A stretch of 6,918 bases of DNA, from assembly GCA_964565375.1 (NCBI GenBank), contig CAZMEV010000139.1, positions 1 to 6,918 of the forward strand, given 5' to 3'. How positions within the stretch are numbered: the first letter of the stretch is position 1; every line of letters starts with the position of its first letter. Positions 5,602 through 6,918 of the stretch are shown here, piece after piece. Made by a program: the position numbers and the translations under genes. The stretch comes from SLAN01 sp964565375. Its GTDB lineage: Bacteria; Spirochaetota; Spirochaetia; DSM-27196; SKKC01. The notes beneath the pieces were generated by a model that was not told the origin of the DNA, did not search any database, and saw only the letters and a list, made by a program, of their open reading frames with translations.

Positions 5602-6918
5602 TCACCCCACCATTATTTCACCGGTCGGATAGCGTACCGGCCCACGCGCCGCCATGCCCCGCGGCATGGCCAATGCAATTAATCCGACCCTTCCGGCGAA
5701 CATAGTCAGTATTACCACAACCCGGCCCGCGGCGGACAGTTCCGGGGTAAGCCCGGTCGAAAGCCCGACCGTACCGAACGCGGAAAACGCCTCGAACAGA
5801 AGATCCGAATAGTCGAACGTCGTTGCCGGAAGGTGGCGCTCGGTAATGGTGAGCGCGATGATGGCAACAAACAGGAGCGCAATCGCCTTGAAGAACAGTC
5901 CGTGGGCTTTCGCGACGAGTTCAGCCGGCAGACGGCGACGGGCGAGCACGAGCTCTCCGTCCTTGTTCGTTCCGAACAGGGCTGCCAGAAGTACGATGAC
6001 AAAGGTGGTGACCTTGATTCCCCCGGCGATCGATCCGGGGGCGCCACCCGTGAACATGAGCCCGAGTGTCAGCGTACGGGCGGGCGCTCCGAGCAGTTCC
6101 TGCCCGACCGTATTGAAGCCGGCGGTTCGCGGCGTAACACTCTGAAACAGGGAAGCGGATAATGCCTGCCCCGTTTCCATGCCCGCGTATGCTCCATGGT
6201 ATTCGAGAAGCAGATACCCGACGGTTCCGGTGACGATCAGTGCCGCCGTGGTTACCAGCACCACCTTTGAATGCAATGTCAGGCGGTGCCCACGGCCGAC
6301 TCGAGCCTTTCGATACAGGTCGTCGAGCACCACGAAACCGATTCCGCCGAGTACGGTAAGCGCCATAACGGGAACGGTAATACGTTCGGCATGCGTGAAG
6401 CCCTCAAGACTGTCGGCGAACAGTGAAAAGCCTGCATTGCAGAACGCCGAAATCGCGTGAAATACGGCGTTAAAGCCCGGGTGTTCCACCTCGAGCGTCA
6501 CAAAACCCGCATAGAGCGCGAGAGCGCCAATGGCTTGAAGCACGAACGTCACGACAAGTATTGCCCTGACGATTCGGGCGGGATTGAAATCCACCTGATC
6601 GATATAGTACTCGCGGATCAGAGAGCGGTTGCGCATGGAAATCCGGGCGACCGGCTGAATGACGAAAACCGTAGAAAAAAGAATAATGCCGAGTCCGCCG
6701 AACTGAATGGTAATCATGATTACGATCTGGCCGAACACCGAGAAATAGGCAGTGTTCATGGTAATGAGACCCGTCACGCAGGCGGCGGACGTGGCGGTGA
6801 ACACGGCATTTAATACGCCGATTCCACCGTCACCACTCCAGGCAACCGGCAAAGCAAGGAGTACGGAACTGACCGCGATCAGCACGAGAAAATAGCCGAT
6901 AAGTAGAGCTTTTGCCGA
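5602..6918 (-). CDS. ktrB: KtrB/TrkH-type potassium transporter, membrane subunit (5' end outside window)
   Basis: This is the ion-conducting subunit of a Trk/Ktr/HKT potassium uptake system in the inner membrane. The frame is open to the window edge (11 codons, SGKALLIGYFL, precede the GTG at 6885), so that GTG is not the start and only the extreme N-terminus is lost. All four pore-loop motifs are present: SAACVTGL (filter Gly at 6771-6769), HAISAFCNAGFSL (Gly at 6432-6430), SVTPRTAGFNT (Gly at 6120-6118) and SAFGTVGLSTGLTPELS (Gly at 5766-5764). The membrane-gate loop after the third filter reads GGAPGSIAGGIK. The C-terminus YPTGEIMVG is typical of KtrB. Four glycine filters indicate potassium selectivity. 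The stop is 4 nt from ktrA, so the two are surely one transcription unit. The promoter should lie beyond base 6918. Confidence 0.96.
   Translation of the reverse strand, partial: SAKALLIGYFLVLIAVSSVLLALPVAWSGDGGIGVLNAVFTATSAACVTGLITMNTAYFSVFGQIVIMITIQFGGLGIILFSTVFVIQPVARISMRNRSLIREYYIDQVDFNPARIVRAILVVTFVLQAIGALALYAGFVTLEVEHPGFNAVFHAISAFCNAGFSLFADSLEGFTHAERITVPVMALTVLGGIGFVVLDDLYRKARVGRGHRLTLHSKVVLVTTAALIVTGTVGYLLLEYHGAYAGMETGQALSASLFQSVTPRTAGFNTVGQELLGAPARTLTLGLMFTGGAPGSIAGGIKVTTFVIVLLAALFGTNKDGELVLARRRLPAELVAKAHGLFFKAIALLFVAIIALTITERHLPATTFDYSDLLFEAFSAFGTVGLSTGLTPELSAAGRVVVILTMFAGRVGLIALAMPRGMAARGPVRYPTGEIMVG

Overview
The window is GC-rich bacterial DNA with dense, intron-free genes. It holds five protein-coding genes, two of them cut by the window edges. 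One gene reads rightward (1-2016) and four read leftward (6918 down to 2176), so the two groups converge on a 159-bp intergenic region. The lineage cannot be fixed from the sequence. A signal peptide, a KtrAB-type potassium system and a GH31 alpha-glucosidase fit many free-living, GC-rich bacteria. A spirochaete-like origin is only a weak guess.

Right to left, in the order of transcription on the minus strand: (1) ktrB, a potassium channel-like membrane subunit with all four selectivity-filter loops, missing only its extreme N-terminus at the window edge; (2) ktrA, its single-RCK cytoplasmic gating subunit, 4 nt downstream; (3) after a 123-bp gap, trhA, a seven-helix hemolysin III/PAQR-type membrane protein; (4) a secreted papain-like cysteine peptidase candidate, whose GTG start with a strong Shine-Dalgarno lies inside the last 40 bp of trhA. 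The spacing suggests two translationally coupled pairs (ktrB-ktrA and trhA-peptidase), possibly one operon. On the plus strand, the left 2 kb is the catalytic and C-terminal part of a GH31 glycoside hydrolase with both catalytic aspartates. It has no visible functional link to the other four genes.

The most unusual feature is tandem duplication at several places. A 29-bp unit repeated three times at 4692-4778 carries the ribosome-binding site and start codon of trhA. It thereby creates two 10-codon upstream mini-ORFs whose stop codons overlap the next GTG start. This array abuts a decayed 17-bp repeat that runs through the ktrA stop codon. A separate perfectly spaced 17-bp triplet lies in the convergent intergenic region, and a 39-bp in-frame repeat encodes an Ala/Ser/Pro-rich linker in the peptidase. 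The best candidate for something undescribed is the trhA-peptidase pair with its triplicated translation initiation region.

No tRNA, rRNA, CRISPR array, insertion sequence or convincing rho-independent terminator was seen.
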